Of a stretch of 64,000 bases of DNA, positions 48,004-57,699 are shown piece after piece (position 1 is the first letter of the stretch; each line of letters starts with the position of its first letter). Made by a program: the position numbers and the translations under genes. The notes beneath the pieces were generated by a model that worked only from the letters and a program-made list of their open reading frames with translations, was not told the DNA's origin and did no database searches. Source of the DNA: Phormidium sp. OSCR (GTDB lineage Bacteria; Cyanobacteriota; Cyanobacteriia; Cyanobacteriales; Geitlerinemataceae); contig LJZT01000010.1 of the NCBI GenBank assembly GCA_001314905.1, positions 1-64,000 on the forward strand, written 5' to 3'.

Positions 48004-51000
48004 ATGGATATCGAAGCTGCCCAACACCACATCCAAGCCTTTGAAAAAAAATTTGGAACTCCCCATCTTCACTTAGCCTATCATGCTGCATTACCCTTAG
48101 CCCTGACCCCCGATCTACTCTATCGTATTTGGGCAAACTTTCAAACCGATATCCACAACCAACCTCTGAATATTCCCTGGATTGCTGTTGCAGACTTGAT
48201 GTTATCTAATCTTTGCGATGAAGTGGGTCGCGAAACCTTTGAAATGGATGCTACTCTTCGCCAAGAACTTCTAAATCAGTTCAAGCAGCATCCAAGATTT
48301 ACACCAAAAAGAGTCAAACAAACGGCTGGATTATTATTAGCCTATATTCGCCAAGATCTGCGTAGTTCAAACCCTTATTATAGAAATTTTGCCGAGTCTC
48401 AACGTTGGGCCGCTTTAGCTTATATCAAACCCAAACAATCTGTTCGGTTGTTAGCAGAAGAATTTGAAAGAGCTTATCAGCAAAATCCCAGAGATTTAAT
48501 TCGCATCGCCTCTCTCACTGAACTTCTACATCAAGATATGCCTGAGTTTGAAAGGCTTCTAATCTTTGCCCGTGCCATGGGACATTACTACCACAAAAGA
48601 CTTGAACCTGGACAACAAGAATTCATGAAGCTCCCTCTTCGAGGCAATCGTGTAGAGATAACTGATGAAATCTATTTGAAAATCCCCCCTGAGTTTATAA
48701 AAAGTTTGCAAGAAAAACAGGAAGTTGAGCAACCCGTAAATCAAGAGAATAAACCAATGCAAAATGAAGAAAGATTTTCTTTGTTTCAAAACCCAGGACA
48801 GATTGATGAACTATCATTGTTACTCCCAAGACTAAAATTGTACGGTGACGTTCAAGTTGGGGATCAAGTTGGTGTTTGGCAGATGCGCGCTCGGACAACC
48901 TTTGATAATGTTGCCTCAAGTTTAGACTATCAAGCCCCGGAAGAAGTCAAAGACATTAGTGCCCTCCCTACCATGTGGGCGCGACCTCTCTCCTTTGAGA
49001 TGGCATTACATAACCCAGAATTTCCAATTCGAGATCAGGTCATTCCCCAATGGCGAGGAATGCTGGCTGCCATTGCTTTGGCAGAAGTGCGATCATTTCC
49101 CCTAAAGGCGAAACGGCTTAGACTGGATCAAGTTGATAACCCGTTCTCTAAAGCCCTATTTCAATTTCTACCCGAGCCCAACGCAGTCCTTTACTCGGCT
49201 GACGGTGAAAATCCTTGGAAGGATATTTATATTTTCAACTGGAATGGTCAACCCGTAGGTATGACCTCACCAAGTACCCTCGTGGTCACTTCAGAGGAAG
49301 GGCAATGGACTAGGCTACCTTGGTGGCAAAATGGGCAACTCCAAGACCCCGTTCGCTTCCTTAATGACAATGAAAAAGCACTGTTCTGGCGGTGGCTTGA
49401 CAATTTACTTGTTGAAATCAACCGGCATCAAGGGAAAGGGAACGCTATCGAGAAAATGACCGGGCTAGTGAAAGAATTTCGCGATAGTCTGGGGAGCGCA
49501 CCTCAGCAGAACTTGAGTCTCAGCAACAATCCTCAGTTTTTCGGAGTCCCCATTAACATTGGAGTATTAAAAGCACTTAACCAGCCCGTCGAAGCGGAAG
49601 CTCAACCCTCCAACGTCCGATTAATTCCCAGCCCTGACAAAGAAAATCTACCCGATCTCCTAATCGTCGATCCTGAGATTGCTGAAGCCTGGAATCAGCC
49701 TCCTCAAAATGTCTGGATTTATGATAATAGAACCCTGGCTTCATTTCAGCTCCAGGGGCAAACTTTGGGTCAACTTGATAATCGCTCCGTTCGGGTCTTA
49801 CAAGCCAAAGATCTATTTCTACCTGAATTAGCTTTTTTGGAAATCGAGGATGCTCTTCCGGGAGCCTTGTTACCCTCTAGTCCTCAAAACCTTCGTTTTA
49901 ATGGTGAGGCGATTACACCTCTGTTGCCCCTAAATCCAATTCTCTTGGAATACCTCAACCCTCAAGACTTGATGAACAAGGTGGTTAGTCTGGAAGGACT
50001 AACGGTTGACGGGGAAGGAGCCAAAGTCAGGGTTGTTTTGGATTTGCCGCTCTCAGGGATGAATCCAGACAGCCAAAAGCCTGAGAACTACCGCGTCTAT
50101 AAGGATTATGTTCTCAAGGAAGAGAATATAGTCATAGATGTACCCGTCTTGCAAGTTTGGCCCAATTTCCAGTTGACGAGTTGGACGCACTATTATGGCT
50201 TTTACTATGATGGTCAGTTAGCAGAAGACACGTTCCGAGTTAACTTTCCTGAAGCCACGGACGTTTACCCCTTCGAGGAAAAGTTGGGAAATTACCAAAT
50301 TGTCAGGTTTAAAAGCTTTCCCACCTATGTTGAGTGTCTGAGCGAGTATAATGAGTTGCAAGGTTTAATTGTTTTAAGTCCTCCCGAGACAGTCAAGCCA
50401 ACAGGTGACTGGAAAATTGGCGTTGATTTCGGAACTTCATTCACTAACATTTATGTGAATCGTCAAGGGCGCGTTACTGGCCCTCTTCCCTTAAATAATC
50501 TCCAATTGCAGGTAACCAATGTGCCTGACGATACCAGAGTCAAAACCCTATTTGAGTTCTTTGTTCCTGAAAATTTTGTGCCTGAAGAAAAGCCCTTACC
50601 ACTGTCATCTGTATTGACAAATCGAGGGTTCCGAAAAGACGCAGGAGAAAAGTTAGATAATTTAGATCCCATCTTTGATGGGAGAGTTTATGTGCCGGAG
50701 TTGGGAAATTTCCGCCCCGAGCAAGATTTCATCAAGACTGACTTAAAATGGTCTGCTAAAAATCTTGCCTATAATCGCCTGTTTTTGAAACATTTAGCTT
50801 TACACATTACAGCAATGGCGGTTCAAGATGAAGGGGGGGCGCGACGTATACAATGGTGTCTCTCCTACCCATCGGCATTTTCTCGGCGTGACCAAAGAAG
50901 GTTGGCTTCTGTTTGGCAGTCAATTACCGAAGAGCTAGCACAAAGTACAGGAGTAAAGCATGGGTGTCCAAGCATACAAGATTTAACGCATTTTCGTCCA

Positions 51001-52065
51001 GAGAGCTTAGCCATTGCTCAGTATTTTGCAGATAAGGAAGGCCATAACTTAGTTAGCAGTACCTGCATTGATTTGGGGGGAGGAACCTCGGATATTTCGA
51101 TTTGGGAACGAAATACACTCATTCACCAATGCTCGGTTCAGCTCGCAGGTCGAGACTTGTTCTCCCAGTTTATTTCCCGCAAACCCGATTTCATCCTGAA
51201 GCACTTTGAGCAAGATAAATCCCAGTGGTCTGAACTTGAAGGTCCTGCATTCAATGCCAAGTTGGATGTTCTTTTGCGAAATGACAGTGCCAACTGGTTG
51301 AGAAATAAGCGCAGCTTCGTTGAGGAGGAGCCAGAATTTCAGGGACTGCTGCAACTAATGGCCCTTGGTTTTTCCGGTCTCTACTACTATATCGGGACGT
51401 TGTTGGGGGTGCTACATCAAGAAGGAAAATACAGTGACCCACAAATTACCCCCGTCTATATCGGTGGAAATGGCTCTCAACTACTGAACTGGCTAGCGGA
51501 GGATGGTCGATTTGATCCTGACTCAGAAATTAATGCGCTTTTAAGCAAGATGTTATGTGAAGGCTCTCAGTTTAAGGATACTGAGGAGCCAACGCGCCTG
51601 AGCCAACGTCCCAAGGATGAGGTAGCCTGTGGTCTAGTCCTCAGTCAAAGTAAGCTGAAGGGGTTAGAGCGAGAAACGGAAGACCTCCTCATTGCCGGAG
51701 AAGATTGTGAAATCAATGGTCGGCGTATCCAGTTTAATGAACGGTTAGACCTTGGGGAAGAGAACGTCAGTCAATTTGAAGTTCCTGAACTTGCACAACT
51801 GGCGTTATTTGTCAATTCTTTCCAGCGAGCTATCAAAACCTTACGGATTGAGGGGATTCTACCCTTGGCAGACTATACCATCACCGATGACTATGAGGAG
51901 CAACTGGAGGAAAATGGCCCGTTGTGGCGTGAGGTGCAACGGGAATTGACCGCTATCCTGATTAAAATGAAGGGAGAGTCACCCGATGATATTCGGGTTG
52001 AACCACCCTTTATTCTGGCCTTAAAAGCTCTCTTGCAGGTTTTAGGTAAGAGGTGGGTGGGGTAG
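48004..52065 (+). CDS. Giant Hsp70/actin-fold protein (SrfB-like)
   Basis: 1353 residues. The N-terminal ~260 residues are helical; ~260-800 is a large unannotated beta-rich part. The C-terminal ~550 residues form an Hsp70/actin ATPase: phosphate-1 IGVDFGTSFTNIYVN (Asp808), phosphate-2 CIDLGGGTSDISIWE (Asp1023) and adenosine motif VYIGGNGSQLLNWL. Layout and size recall the SrfB virulence-factor family, whose function is unknown. No substrate-binding domain of DnaK type is present. It is the centre of the cluster and likely an ATP-driven switch or scaffold. Downstream is a hairpin, then four genes for the repeated-domain proteins. Confidence 0.8.
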   Translation: MDIEAAQHHIQAFEKKFGTPHLHLAYHAALPLALTPDLLYRIWANFQTDIHNQPLNIPWIAVADLMLSNLCDEVGRETFEMDATLRQELLNQFKQHPRFTPKRVKQTAGLLLAYIRQDLRSSNPYYRNFAESQRWAALAYIKPKQSVRLLAEEFERAYQQNPRDLIRIASLTELLHQDMPEFERLLIFARAMGHYYHKRLEPGQQEFMKLPLRGNRVEITDEIYLKIPPEFIKSLQEKQEVEQPVNQENKPMQNEERFSLFQNPGQIDELSLLLPRLKLYGDVQVGDQVGVWQMRARTTFDNVASSLDYQAPEEVKDISALPTMWARPLSFEMALHNPEFPIRDQVIPQWRGMLAAIALAEVRSFPLKAKRLRLDQVDNPFSKALFQFLPEPNAVLYSADGENPWKDIYIFNWNGQPVGMTSPSTLVVTSEEGQWTRLPWWQNGQLQDPVRFLNDNEKALFWRWLDNLLVEINRHQGKGNAIEKMTGLVKEFRDSLGSAPQQNLSLSNNPQFFGVPINIGVLKALNQPVEAEAQPSNVRLIPSPDKENLPDLLIVDPEIAEAWNQPPQNVWIYDNRTLASFQLQGQTLGQLDNRSVRVLQAKDLFLPELAFLEIEDALPGALLPSSPQNLRFNGEAITPLLPLNPILLEYLNPQDLMNKVVSLEGLTVDGEGAKVRVVLDLPLSGMNPDSQKPENYRVYKDYVLKEENIVIDVPVLQVWPNFQLTSWTHYYGFYYDGQLAEDTFRVNFPEATDVYPFEEKLGNYQIVRFKSFPTYVECLSEYNELQGLIVLSPPETVKPTGDWKIGVDFGTSFTNIYVNRQGRVTGPLPLNNLQLQVTNVPDDTRVKTLFEFFVPENFVPEEKPLPLSSVLTNRGFRKDAGEKLDNLDPIFDGRVYVPELGNFRPEQDFIKTDLKWSAKNLAYNRLFLKHLALHITAMAVQDEGGARRIQWCLSYPSAFSRRDQRRLASVWQSITEELAQSTGVKHGCPSIQDLTHFRPESLAIAQYFADKEGHNLVSSTCIDLGGGTSDISIWERNTLIHQCSVQLAGRDLFSQFISRKPDFILKHFEQDKSQWSELEGPAFNAKLDVLLRNDSANWLRNKRSFVEEEPEFQGLLQLMALGFSGLYYYIGTLLGVLHQEGKYSDPQITPVYIGGNGSQLLNWLAEDGRFDPDSEINALLSKMLCEGSQFKDTEEPTRLSQRPKDEVACGLVLSQSKLKGLERETEDLLIAGEDCEINGRRIQFNERLDLGEENVSQFEVPELAQLALFVNSFQRAIKTLRIEGILPLADYTITDDYEEQLEENGPLWREVQRELTAILIKMKGESPDDIRVEPPFILALKALLQVLGKRWVG

Positions 52066-52085
52066 GTCCGGCTCACACCCCGATT

Positions 52086-52107
52086 CTGGGGGACTTATAT
52101 CCCCCAG
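52086..52107. terminator. Hairpin after the Hsp70-like gene
   Basis: CTGGGGG and CCCCCAG pair perfectly around ACTTATAT, 20 bp after the stop codon. No T-run follows. It may be a partial terminator that tunes the dose of the four downstream genes. Confidence 0.4.
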
Positions 52108-52192
52108 GCTCGATAGCCAGTTCCTGTATGAGTGGATACCTAAGTATTTCATTTTTCCTCAAAACAGTAATTAATTTTGTAAATTCGTCAAT

Positions 52193-53170
52193 ATGTCTCA
52201 AATAAAATGTCCAGTTTGTGATACTACTAATGAGCTGGTTCCTGCCGAAGTAAAGCAATGCAAGTCCTGTGGATTTCCTTTAATTGATGAGTTTAATAAT
52301 ACTGCTTTTTTGTCGTGCCTACATCATGACATATCAGAATGGTCAAGACACCTATGGAATAATCTGAAAGAAAGAGACAAAAAAATAGAAGATCTTCGAA
52401 CAGAGTTGGCTCAGCTTAAGGAAAATCTGGGTCAGACGAGTCAGGCAGCACAACAAGATGATTCGGTGATCGAGGCAAGTCAGCCAGAAATTGGTCGAGA
52501 AAATATCGACGATTTATGGAAGCAATTTGAACCTTATGTCAATCAGGAAATTAAGAAGCAACAAGACGCCTTAGCTGAAAATTTCCGCAAGGATCTTAAG
52601 CAAATGAGGGCGGAAATTGAAAAGTATATTGAAGCTAGATTGAAAGATCAGACCCATATAGATTCACCAGATCAGACTCAGCGGGGTCATGACTCTGGCT
52701 CCTCGGAAACATCAAGTGACACCTTGTCTTCTCTAAAACCAGATAGGATAGATGTGGATACAAACATCCCATCTTCTAAAGTCACTTTATCAAGTGAAGG
52801 TTCACAGTCCCATGGTTGGTCTTGGCTTTATGAGAGTAAAACTGATGATGTAATTGTTGTTTCTCCAGATAATATAAAAGAAATGCGTGCTAAAGATGTG
52901 CCTATTCTTTTAACACAACAGACGCGAGGTAACTACTGGATTATAAGAGATCCATCCAGCAGCCGTCTCTGTCTAGCACCGCAACCAAAGATCAGCTTTA
53001 ATGAACACAACATTGAGTTTACAAAGAAAATCTTTGAATGTCAAAACTATGATGACTTGAAGCGACAAAGATTCGAGGTTATAAAACCAGCTTTTGTAAA
53101 ACAACTAGAGACGGAAGAAAAATGGGAAATACAGGAAAAAGGAGAATTAGTTTTTATTAGTAAAACTTGA
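52193..53170 (+). CDS. Zinc-ribbon protein with one copy of the repeated unknown domain
   Basis: 325 residues. An N-terminal zinc ribbon has two CxxC knuckles (CPVC at 6-9, CKSC at 23-26). Coiled coil follows at ~50-150 (KKIEDLRTELAQLKENL, and a second stretch), then a Ser/Asp linker. The unknown domain is at ~212-325: GNYWIIRD, then LCLAPQ, FECQNYDD, FEVIKPAFV, and W-E-I-x-E-K-G-E-L-V-F at the end. Named functions cannot be given. It is the first of four plus-strand genes with the domain. Confidence 0.72.
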   Translation: MSQIKCPVCDTTNELVPAEVKQCKSCGFPLIDEFNNTAFLSCLHHDISEWSRHLWNNLKERDKKIEDLRTELAQLKENLGQTSQAAQQDDSVIEASQPEIGRENIDDLWKQFEPYVNQEIKKQQDALAENFRKDLKQMRAEIEKYIEARLKDQTHIDSPDQTQRGHDSGSSETSSDTLSSLKPDRIDVDTNIPSSKVTLSSEGSQSHGWSWLYESKTDDVIVVSPDNIKEMRAKDVPILLTQQTRGNYWIIRDPSSSRLCLAPQPKISFNEHNIEFTKKIFECQNYDDLKRQRFEVIKPAFVKQLETEEKWEIQEKGELVFISKT

Positions 53171-53208
53171 TATTTTAGCTTTGAAAAACCATATACTTTG
53201 GACTGCTT

Positions 53209-54459
53209 ATGTTAGATGAAAGCAAGATAAAACAAATACCAACAAGTAGCGATGAGCAGAAAACCTATGATGATTTGCGTGAGGTTCAGCATGGTACAAT
53301 TCTGTTTGAGTCTCAGCAAGAACTCATCTCTATTCTAGAATCGTTTCTTACCCGTCTGGAGAAGGTTGAGACCGACAATCATCAATTGACCGAGCAAGTC
53401 AACCAGTTAAATCGCGATATCGTTGAACTTCAGCAAAAAGTTAGTCTTGAATCTCTGGACGATGGTGGTTCAGAAGCCAAGCTAGAGAACCAATCAGGTG
53501 TTTCTCCTAACCCTGCGGATGAAGCTGCGTTAGTGAACCTTTATAATAGAACCCCGAAAACGGTCAAAAGAAAGGCGGCCAAAGTGGGGGTCATCATCCA
53601 TAGAGTTCGAGGAGATGAAACGTTATTAGACATCGAAGCTAACCAACATGGCTACTGGTTAGTGAATGAAATCTATCTCGTTCCCAAGCAACCGTCACGA
53701 TACAACGAATATAACTTACCGACCCTAGAAGCTTTATTTGTCTGTCATAATGTACAGCAGTGCAACAAATATTTTAACCTAATTAAGCCGGCTCGTATCA
53801 GTCCCAGCTCCAGTCCGGACTCTTCTCAGACCTGCTCAGTCCACACTTGGAGGCTACTAGAAAAGGGTACACTAGAATTTAGTGAAACCAAGAGCAGCCC
53901 AAGCAGCCGCCTAATTGAAACTCCAAGTACTACACCTGAGGACGCATCGACCAATCCAGAACCAGCAGCAGAAGAGCCGACCCCAAAACTTAACCCAGAG
54001 AATGAGCCTGATTTCCAGGAGAGCCAAGAGTTAATGACGCCAGTCCCTTCTGAGCCAACTCCTGATCCTGAAGAGGAAGCTCCTGAACTCACTCCCCAAG
54101 AGCAAGAATTTCTGGAGATGTATCATAGTAGCCATCACACAGAATTTCGGAAAACCATTAAAGCAACCTGTTCCTTGGATGCCGATCAAGAGTCGTCAGA
54201 ACACTGTTCACTTAAAGCCGATCGATGGGGGGATTGGTACATCTGTCGATACTCGGATGTTGATTATTTAACTCCTTCTAATATGTTGGTTGTCAACCAA
54301 ACCACACTTCCGCTGCATAAAAAACTCATGAAGATAACTTATTCTGATTTTTTATATCCCGAGGAATTTCGATTAGTTAAGCCAGGACGTGTCAAGCGAA
54401 ACCGCACAGCTAAGCGATGGGAAGTTACAGAAAAGGGGGTGCTAGAAATTTACACCTAA
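53209..54459 (+). CDS. Protein with two copies of the repeated unknown domain
   Basis: 416 residues, no membrane segment. A helical/coiled stretch (~30-82) precedes copy A at ~107-228 (GYWLVN, YLVPKQ, FNLIKPARI, W-R-L-L-E-K-G-T-L-E-F). A Pro/Glu/Thr-rich linker (~230-295) and copy B at ~300-416 (GDWYICRY, DYLTPS, FRLVKPGRV, W-E-V-T-E-K-G-V-L-E-I) follow. Copy B has the aromatic pair swapped (WY for YW). The copies are only distantly similar, so the duplication is old. The gap to the previous gene is 38 bp. Confidence 0.72.
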   Translation: MLDESKIKQIPTSSDEQKTYDDLREVQHGTILFESQQELISILESFLTRLEKVETDNHQLTEQVNQLNRDIVELQQKVSLESLDDGGSEAKLENQSGVSPNPADEAALVNLYNRTPKTVKRKAAKVGVIIHRVRGDETLLDIEANQHGYWLVNEIYLVPKQPSRYNEYNLPTLEALFVCHNVQQCNKYFNLIKPARISPSSSPDSSQTCSVHTWRLLEKGTLEFSETKSSPSSRLIETPSTTPEDASTNPEPAAEEPTPKLNPENEPDFQESQELMTPVPSEPTPDPEEEAPELTPQEQEFLEMYHSSHHTEFRKTIKATCSLDADQESSEHCSLKADRWGDWYICRYSDVDYLTPSNMLVVNQTTLPLHKKLMKITYSDFLYPEEFRLVKPGRVKRNRTAKRWEVTEKGVLEIYT

Positions 54460-54517
54460 GATGCCACTTTATTTGTCAAGTTTTGTATTTTTAGTTGAGG
54501 TTTAGGTAAGGCTAATT

Positions 54518-55621
54518 ATGAACGATCATCGTATATCTCCCATTGCTTACTTAGTTCTAATTTCAAGTTTACTTTTAGTTTTAGCCTTTGTAGCTCCTCA
54601 ATTATGGAGTCAGCCATCAACCCGTTCTTCTGAAGGGGATAACAGTCCTCTGGTTTCGGAGATGAAACAAATATTATCCGAAAGATTCCCCTCTGTATTA
54701 TCAATAGAGTCCCCCGCTGTAGAACCATCTCCTGTGAGTCCTCCCACTGAAAATGCCACACAGCAGGATGCTGCTGATCAGAGACAGTCCTCTCCTGGTG
54801 AGAATCAAGTCCTTCAAAAACTTGATGAACTTGTAAGTCAGAATGACCAACTACGGTTCGAAATCCGCCGCTCTGGTCTTATGCTTTTCGTGTTAATAAT
54901 TTTAAATTTCGTACTAATATTTGTGAGTATATTAAATTTAAGAATACCTAGATTTTTTAAATCTAACTCACCGAGAAGGGAACGTCCTCCATTGGCCCAA
55001 GATAGCCCGTCTTCTCCAAGCATTTATGGGTCTACTACATCGACTGGCTGGGAATCTCGTTCTGGTACAACCAATCCTGCAACAACCTCGACTCAACAAG
55101 GTCAACCACCACCCAGTTCATCATCAAGATATAAGCCAGGGTTAGGACCAGCCGCACACATTCCACAACCTTCTCCCAAACCTTCTCAACCCTCAGTTCC
55201 ACAACAGACTCCAGCATCTTCACCAAGCCCTTCGATATCCTCCAATGAAGCTCAAAATATTGTTGCGTTATATAACAAAAGAGCGAGAGAACTGAAACAA
55301 AATTCCACTTCTGTATCAATCCCTAAAGAAACCCTAAATCAGATTAGGTCTGGACAGTCAGTTCCGATGAGTTTTACTCCAGACAATAATGGAAATTATT
55401 GGCTGGTACCATCTAAGACAAGTTATTTAAACTACTTAGTTCCAAAAGAAAAGCTAGTTATCAATGAAAATACCTTCGACTCATTAAGTCAAATATTTCA
55501 CCATCAAAACTATAGTACTACTCACGCGAGAAACTATCGCCTAATTGAGCCAGCCCAAGTTCAGCAAATTTCTGCCAATCAGTGGCAGTTAGTCAGGCGT
55601 GGTCAAATTGTATTTGGTTGA
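54518..55621 (+). CDS. Membrane protein with the repeated unknown domain
   Basis: 367 residues. One hydrophobic segment at ~7-28 and a second at ~116-140 (LMLFVLIILNFVLIFVSIL) flank an acidic part with a short coiled coil. A Ser/Pro-rich linker (~150-240) then leads to the unknown domain at ~250-367 (GNYWLVPS, YLVPKE, FHHQNY, YRLIEPAQV, W-Q-L-V-R-R-G-Q-I-V-F). Ties the soluble set to the membrane. It is 58 bp after the previous gene. Confidence 0.72.
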   Translation: MNDHRISPIAYLVLISSLLLVLAFVAPQLWSQPSTRSSEGDNSPLVSEMKQILSERFPSVLSIESPAVEPSPVSPPTENATQQDAADQRQSSPGENQVLQKLDELVSQNDQLRFEIRRSGLMLFVLIILNFVLIFVSILNLRIPRFFKSNSPRRERPPLAQDSPSSPSIYGSTTSTGWESRSGTTNPATTSTQQGQPPPSSSSRYKPGLGPAAHIPQPSPKPSQPSVPQQTPASSPSPSISSNEAQNIVALYNKRARELKQNSTSVSIPKETLNQIRSGQSVPMSFTPDNNGNYWLVPSKTSYLNYLVPKEKLVINENTFDSLSQIFHHQNYSTTHARNYRLIEPAQVQQISANQWQLVRRGQIVFG

Positions 55622-55686
55622 CATTCTCTCTTCACTCATAGCATTTGGCAGAATGGTAGTTACATTATAGTAAGCATCAATCACTC

Positions 55687-57699
55687 ATGGATTCAAACTT
55701 TGTCACACAGACCCTACAATCTTTTCAGAAAGCACTCGATGTTTCAGGAAACAACCTAAAAATTATTCAACAACTCGAAGAACGATTCAAAGAACTTGAG
55801 CGAGCCTTCAATCGTAGTGGACTGAAAAATGCTGTTCGAGTCAGCGGCGCGATGGAAGTTCCCAAAATTAACCGATTGGAGATTTCAGCACCTGAGTTGA
55901 TTGAGACGTGTAATAATGTCCCACAGGTATTTGCGCCAAGTGTTATCCCAGTGACCGTGACCTCAGAAACTTATCGGGGCTTGTCTGATTCAGCAGTTCT
56001 TGAAATCAATAAGCATGGAAGTTATTGGATTATTGCCAATACCGAGGAAACCTACTGGCTTGTTCCGAACATCAATATTCGCTTGAATCCTCACCGAATG
56101 AAAACGTTAGCCATGCTGTTTACCTGTCAGGATGAAAGCAAAGCGAATATTGACAAGTTTACATTGCTTGAACCAGCTCAGCTTAAAATGATGCCCAATC
56201 AAAAAGAATGGCATTTAGTGAAAACGGGGGTTTTACAGTTTGGCACAGCTTCTCAGTTAGGTTCAGATCAAGATATTAAAAATTTAGACTATAACCTACA
56301 AAAACTTCAGTCTAACTACGAGACCTTAACCGCAAATATTGAGCTGTTATTGAAGGCAAATGAACAAGTACAAAAAGATTTAAACCATGCCGTTTTGGCA
56401 CGGCAACAAATCAATCGAGAGATTAGTGACTTACACCAAGCCAAACACAGTTTAAAGAAAAATATACTCCAGTTAGAGGAAAATATAGACATCAAACTGC
56501 AACAAGTCCTTGACCAAAATGCTGAGAGCCAACTGGTTACAGAGAACACAGCACCGAGTCAAGAAGTGACGGTAACTTCAGACGACTCAACATCCCTAGA
56601 TGAGCCATTTTCCGAAAATAACATAGAGCCGTCTCTTGAGGAAGAGCTGTATTTTGAGGAAGAAGAGAGTGAAGACGTAGAAGATAATTTTCCCGATGAA
56701 GTAGCTGAAGATGAAGATCCATCGTTCCAAAATGTCCAGTCTCTACAAATTGATGAGCAATCTAGTGACGAGGTACCGACTCTCGTAGAGAATCATGATC
56801 CCCAACAGCCAGTTCGGATTCTCCAAGGACATAGTAGTACTGTTAAATCTTTGGTCGTCACACCCTTAAAAAAAGACCCTGGACATTTTTCACTATTGAG
56901 TGCCAGTTTTGATAATACCATTCGTATCTGGAATCCGTTAGTCGCTCAGGAAATTGGCTGCTTGAAAAATGATGCTTTTCTAAATTCAATTGCCTTAAGT
57001 CCTGATGCTAGGATGATTGTAGGAGGAGGGCAAAGTGAAGTCATTAAGCTTTGGAATCTTAACAATTCCCAAAAAGACTATTTTGAGGGACATAGCCAAT
57101 CTATTTTAGATGTGGCGTTGTCTCCAGATGGCAACCATCTAGTCAGTGGAAGCCGTGACACAACCATTATAATTCGTGACTTTCCAGATGGGACAATTAA
57201 GCACCACCTAAAACCTGACGACGATTTAGTGTTGTCTGTTACAATTGACCCGATGAATAGCTTGTTAGCCACGGGTCATTCGACGGGAGTTATTAACCTC
57301 TGGGAGTTACAAGAAGGCACATTAATTGATCAATACCAACAACACTATCAATCAGTTTGGTCACTAGCCTTTAGTCAAGACAGTGATTTTTTGGCTAGTG
57401 TGAGCAGCGATAAAACCTTAAAAGTATGGGATATAGCAAATTGCAAACTTTTATATCAGGTTGGCAATGAATTTAGTATTCTCGCTGTTGCTATCAGTGG
57501 GGATGGGCAGTATATAGCGACAGGTGACTCGGGAAATCAGGTTAAAATCTTTAATTTCATGACTGGAGAAGAATTAACCACTCTCATGGGTCATACTAAA
57601 GAAGTTTATGCTCTTGTGTTTAGTCCAGATAATCAATACTTGCTGAGTGGAGGGCGTGACACAACCATTGCAATTTGGCAAGTTCCTGATATTTCTTGA
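55687..57699 (+). CDS. WD40 propeller protein with the repeated unknown domain
   Basis: 670 residues. The unknown domain is at ~98-196 (GSYWIIANT, YWLVPN, FTCQDE, FTLLEPAQL, W-H-L-V-K-T-G-V-L-Q-F). Coiled coil (~205-285) and a Glu/Asp-rich acidic linker (~295-370) follow, then seven WD40 repeats to the end (for example FDNTIRIWNP, RDTTIIIRDF, SDKTLKVWDI, RDTTIAIWQV), enough for one propeller. WD40 domains usually bind proteins, so this could be the hub or target-recognition part. It is last in the run. Confidence 0.8.
   Translation: MDSNFVTQTLQSFQKALDVSGNNLKIIQQLEERFKELERAFNRSGLKNAVRVSGAMEVPKINRLEISAPELIETCNNVPQVFAPSVIPVTVTSETYRGLSDSAVLEINKHGSYWIIANTEETYWLVPNINIRLNPHRMKTLAMLFTCQDESKANIDKFTLLEPAQLKMMPNQKEWHLVKTGVLQFGTASQLGSDQDIKNLDYNLQKLQSNYETLTANIELLLKANEQVQKDLNHAVLARQQINREISDLHQAKHSLKKNILQLEENIDIKLQQVLDQNAESQLVTENTAPSQEVTVTSDDSTSLDEPFSENNIEPSLEEELYFEEEESEDVEDNFPDEVAEDEDPSFQNVQSLQIDEQSSDEVPTLVENHDPQQPVRILQGHSSTVKSLVVTPLKKDPGHFSLLSASFDNTIRIWNPLVAQEIGCLKNDAFLNSIALSPDARMIVGGGQSEVIKLWNLNNSQKDYFEGHSQSILDVALSPDGNHLVSGSRDTTIIIRDFPDGTIKHHLKPDDDLVLSVTIDPMNSLLATGHSTGVINLWELQEGTLIDQYQQHYQSVWSLAFSQDSDFLASVSSDKTLKVWDIANCKLLYQVGNEFSILAVAISGDGQYIATGDSGNQVKIFNFMTGEELTTLMGHTKEVYALVFSPDNQYLLSGGRDTTIAIWQVPDIS

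Noticed and set aside
52073-52258. 61-codon minus-strand frame between the Hsp70-like and zinc-ribbon genes
   Set aside because: It is antisense to the zinc-ribbon start and the hairpin, with no homology.
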